Positions 7,425 to 7,631 of a DNA stretch of 7,631 bases are shown one piece after another (position 1 is the stretch's first letter; every line of letters starts with the position of its first letter). The stretch comes from Phenylobacterium sp. (lineage in GTDB: Bacteria > Pseudomonadota > Alphaproteobacteria > Caulobacterales > Caulobacteraceae): contig JAQVDF010000074.1 in the NCBI GenBank assembly GCA_028698405.1, positions 1-7,631 of the forward strand. The letters are read 5' to 3'. Under the pieces are notes generated by a model, which worked only from the letters and a program-made list of their open reading frames with translations, was not told where the DNA came from and searched no databases. A program made the position numbers and the translations under genes.

Positions 7425-7631
7425 CCGTAGGCGCGCATGAACCGGTCGGCCGCCTCCTCGGCGATGCGGTCGATCTCTACCGGGGTGATCTCGCGGCCGA
7501 CGCCCAGCAGGCCGGCGATCTGCAACGAGCCGATCGCCATGCCCCGGAAGATCTCGGCCGCCAGCAGCGGGTCGGGCACGTTCAGGCGGCCGGCCTCGTG
7601 CTCCTCGGCCAGGAACTCGGCCAGCCGTTCG
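7421..7631 (-). CDS. TetR-family transcriptional regulator, C-terminal fragment
   Basis: Only the last 69 residues and stop (TAG, 7423-7421) are in the window; the HTH half lies beyond the right edge. The visible part is helical, with a short charged helix (ERLAEFLAEEHEAG), then LNVPDPLLAAEIFRGMAIG, and a final helix ending DRFMRAYG. The pattern 'G-L-x-V-x-DP-x-x-A-A-E-x-F-x-G-M' followed by a last helix ending in F-x-x-x-Y is usual for the C-terminal domain of TetR/AcrR regulators, which binds ligand and forms the dimer. Third positions are strongly G/C, which supports this frame. Its stop codon shares two bases with the convergent fabI stop. What it regulates cannot be told from this part. 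Confidence 0.75.
   Translation of the reverse strand, partial: ERLAEFLAEEHEAGRLNVPDPLLAAEIFRGMAIGSLQIAGLLGVGREITPVEIDRIAEEAADRFMRAYG

Overview
The window is a GC-rich stretch of ordinary bacterial chromosome. Codon third positions are almost all G or C, the gene order is dnaK-dnaJ, and the DnaK and DnaJ sequences are of alphaproteobacterial type. The DnaJ N-terminus (MRDYYEILGV) and the short LuxR-type HTH gene with a C-terminal membrane helix point to the Caulobacterales (Caulobacter or Phenylobacterium relatives). That placement is inference from remembered family features. I see no tRNA, rRNA, CRISPR array, insertion sequence or phage gene.

Layout. Positions 1-214 hold the end of a small or truncated membrane protein. 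It is followed in the same frame by a 152-aa protein with an HELTH zinc-protease-like motif (260-718). A 187-bp gap then carries a good sigma-32 heat-shock promoter and possibly a housekeeping promoter for dnaK (906-2819). The 159-bp dnaK-dnaJ gap holds two strong hairpins and a 34-codon frame that overlaps the dnaJ start. dnaJ (2979-4133) is complete. It converges, four bases between stop codons, on a minus-strand LuxR-type HTH gene (4138-4845). The middle of that gene looks coded in a different frame from its two ends.

Across an AT-richer divergent gap lie a four- or five-helix membrane protein (5053-5532), a kanamycin-nucleotidyltransferase-like protein that seems to lack the usual catalytic acids (5592-6536), and an enoyl-ACP reductase FabI paralogue (6612-7424). 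The FabI stop codon overlaps the stop of a convergent TetR-type regulator, of which only the last 69 residues are in the window (7421-7631).

How the genes relate. DnaK and DnaJ form the Hsp70 folding machine and share heat-shock control. FabI serves fatty-acid elongation. The other genes show no clear pathway link to these. I do not see a multi-gene defence or biosynthetic system. The most unusual items are the degenerate nucleotidyltransferase and the frame-switched HTH gene.
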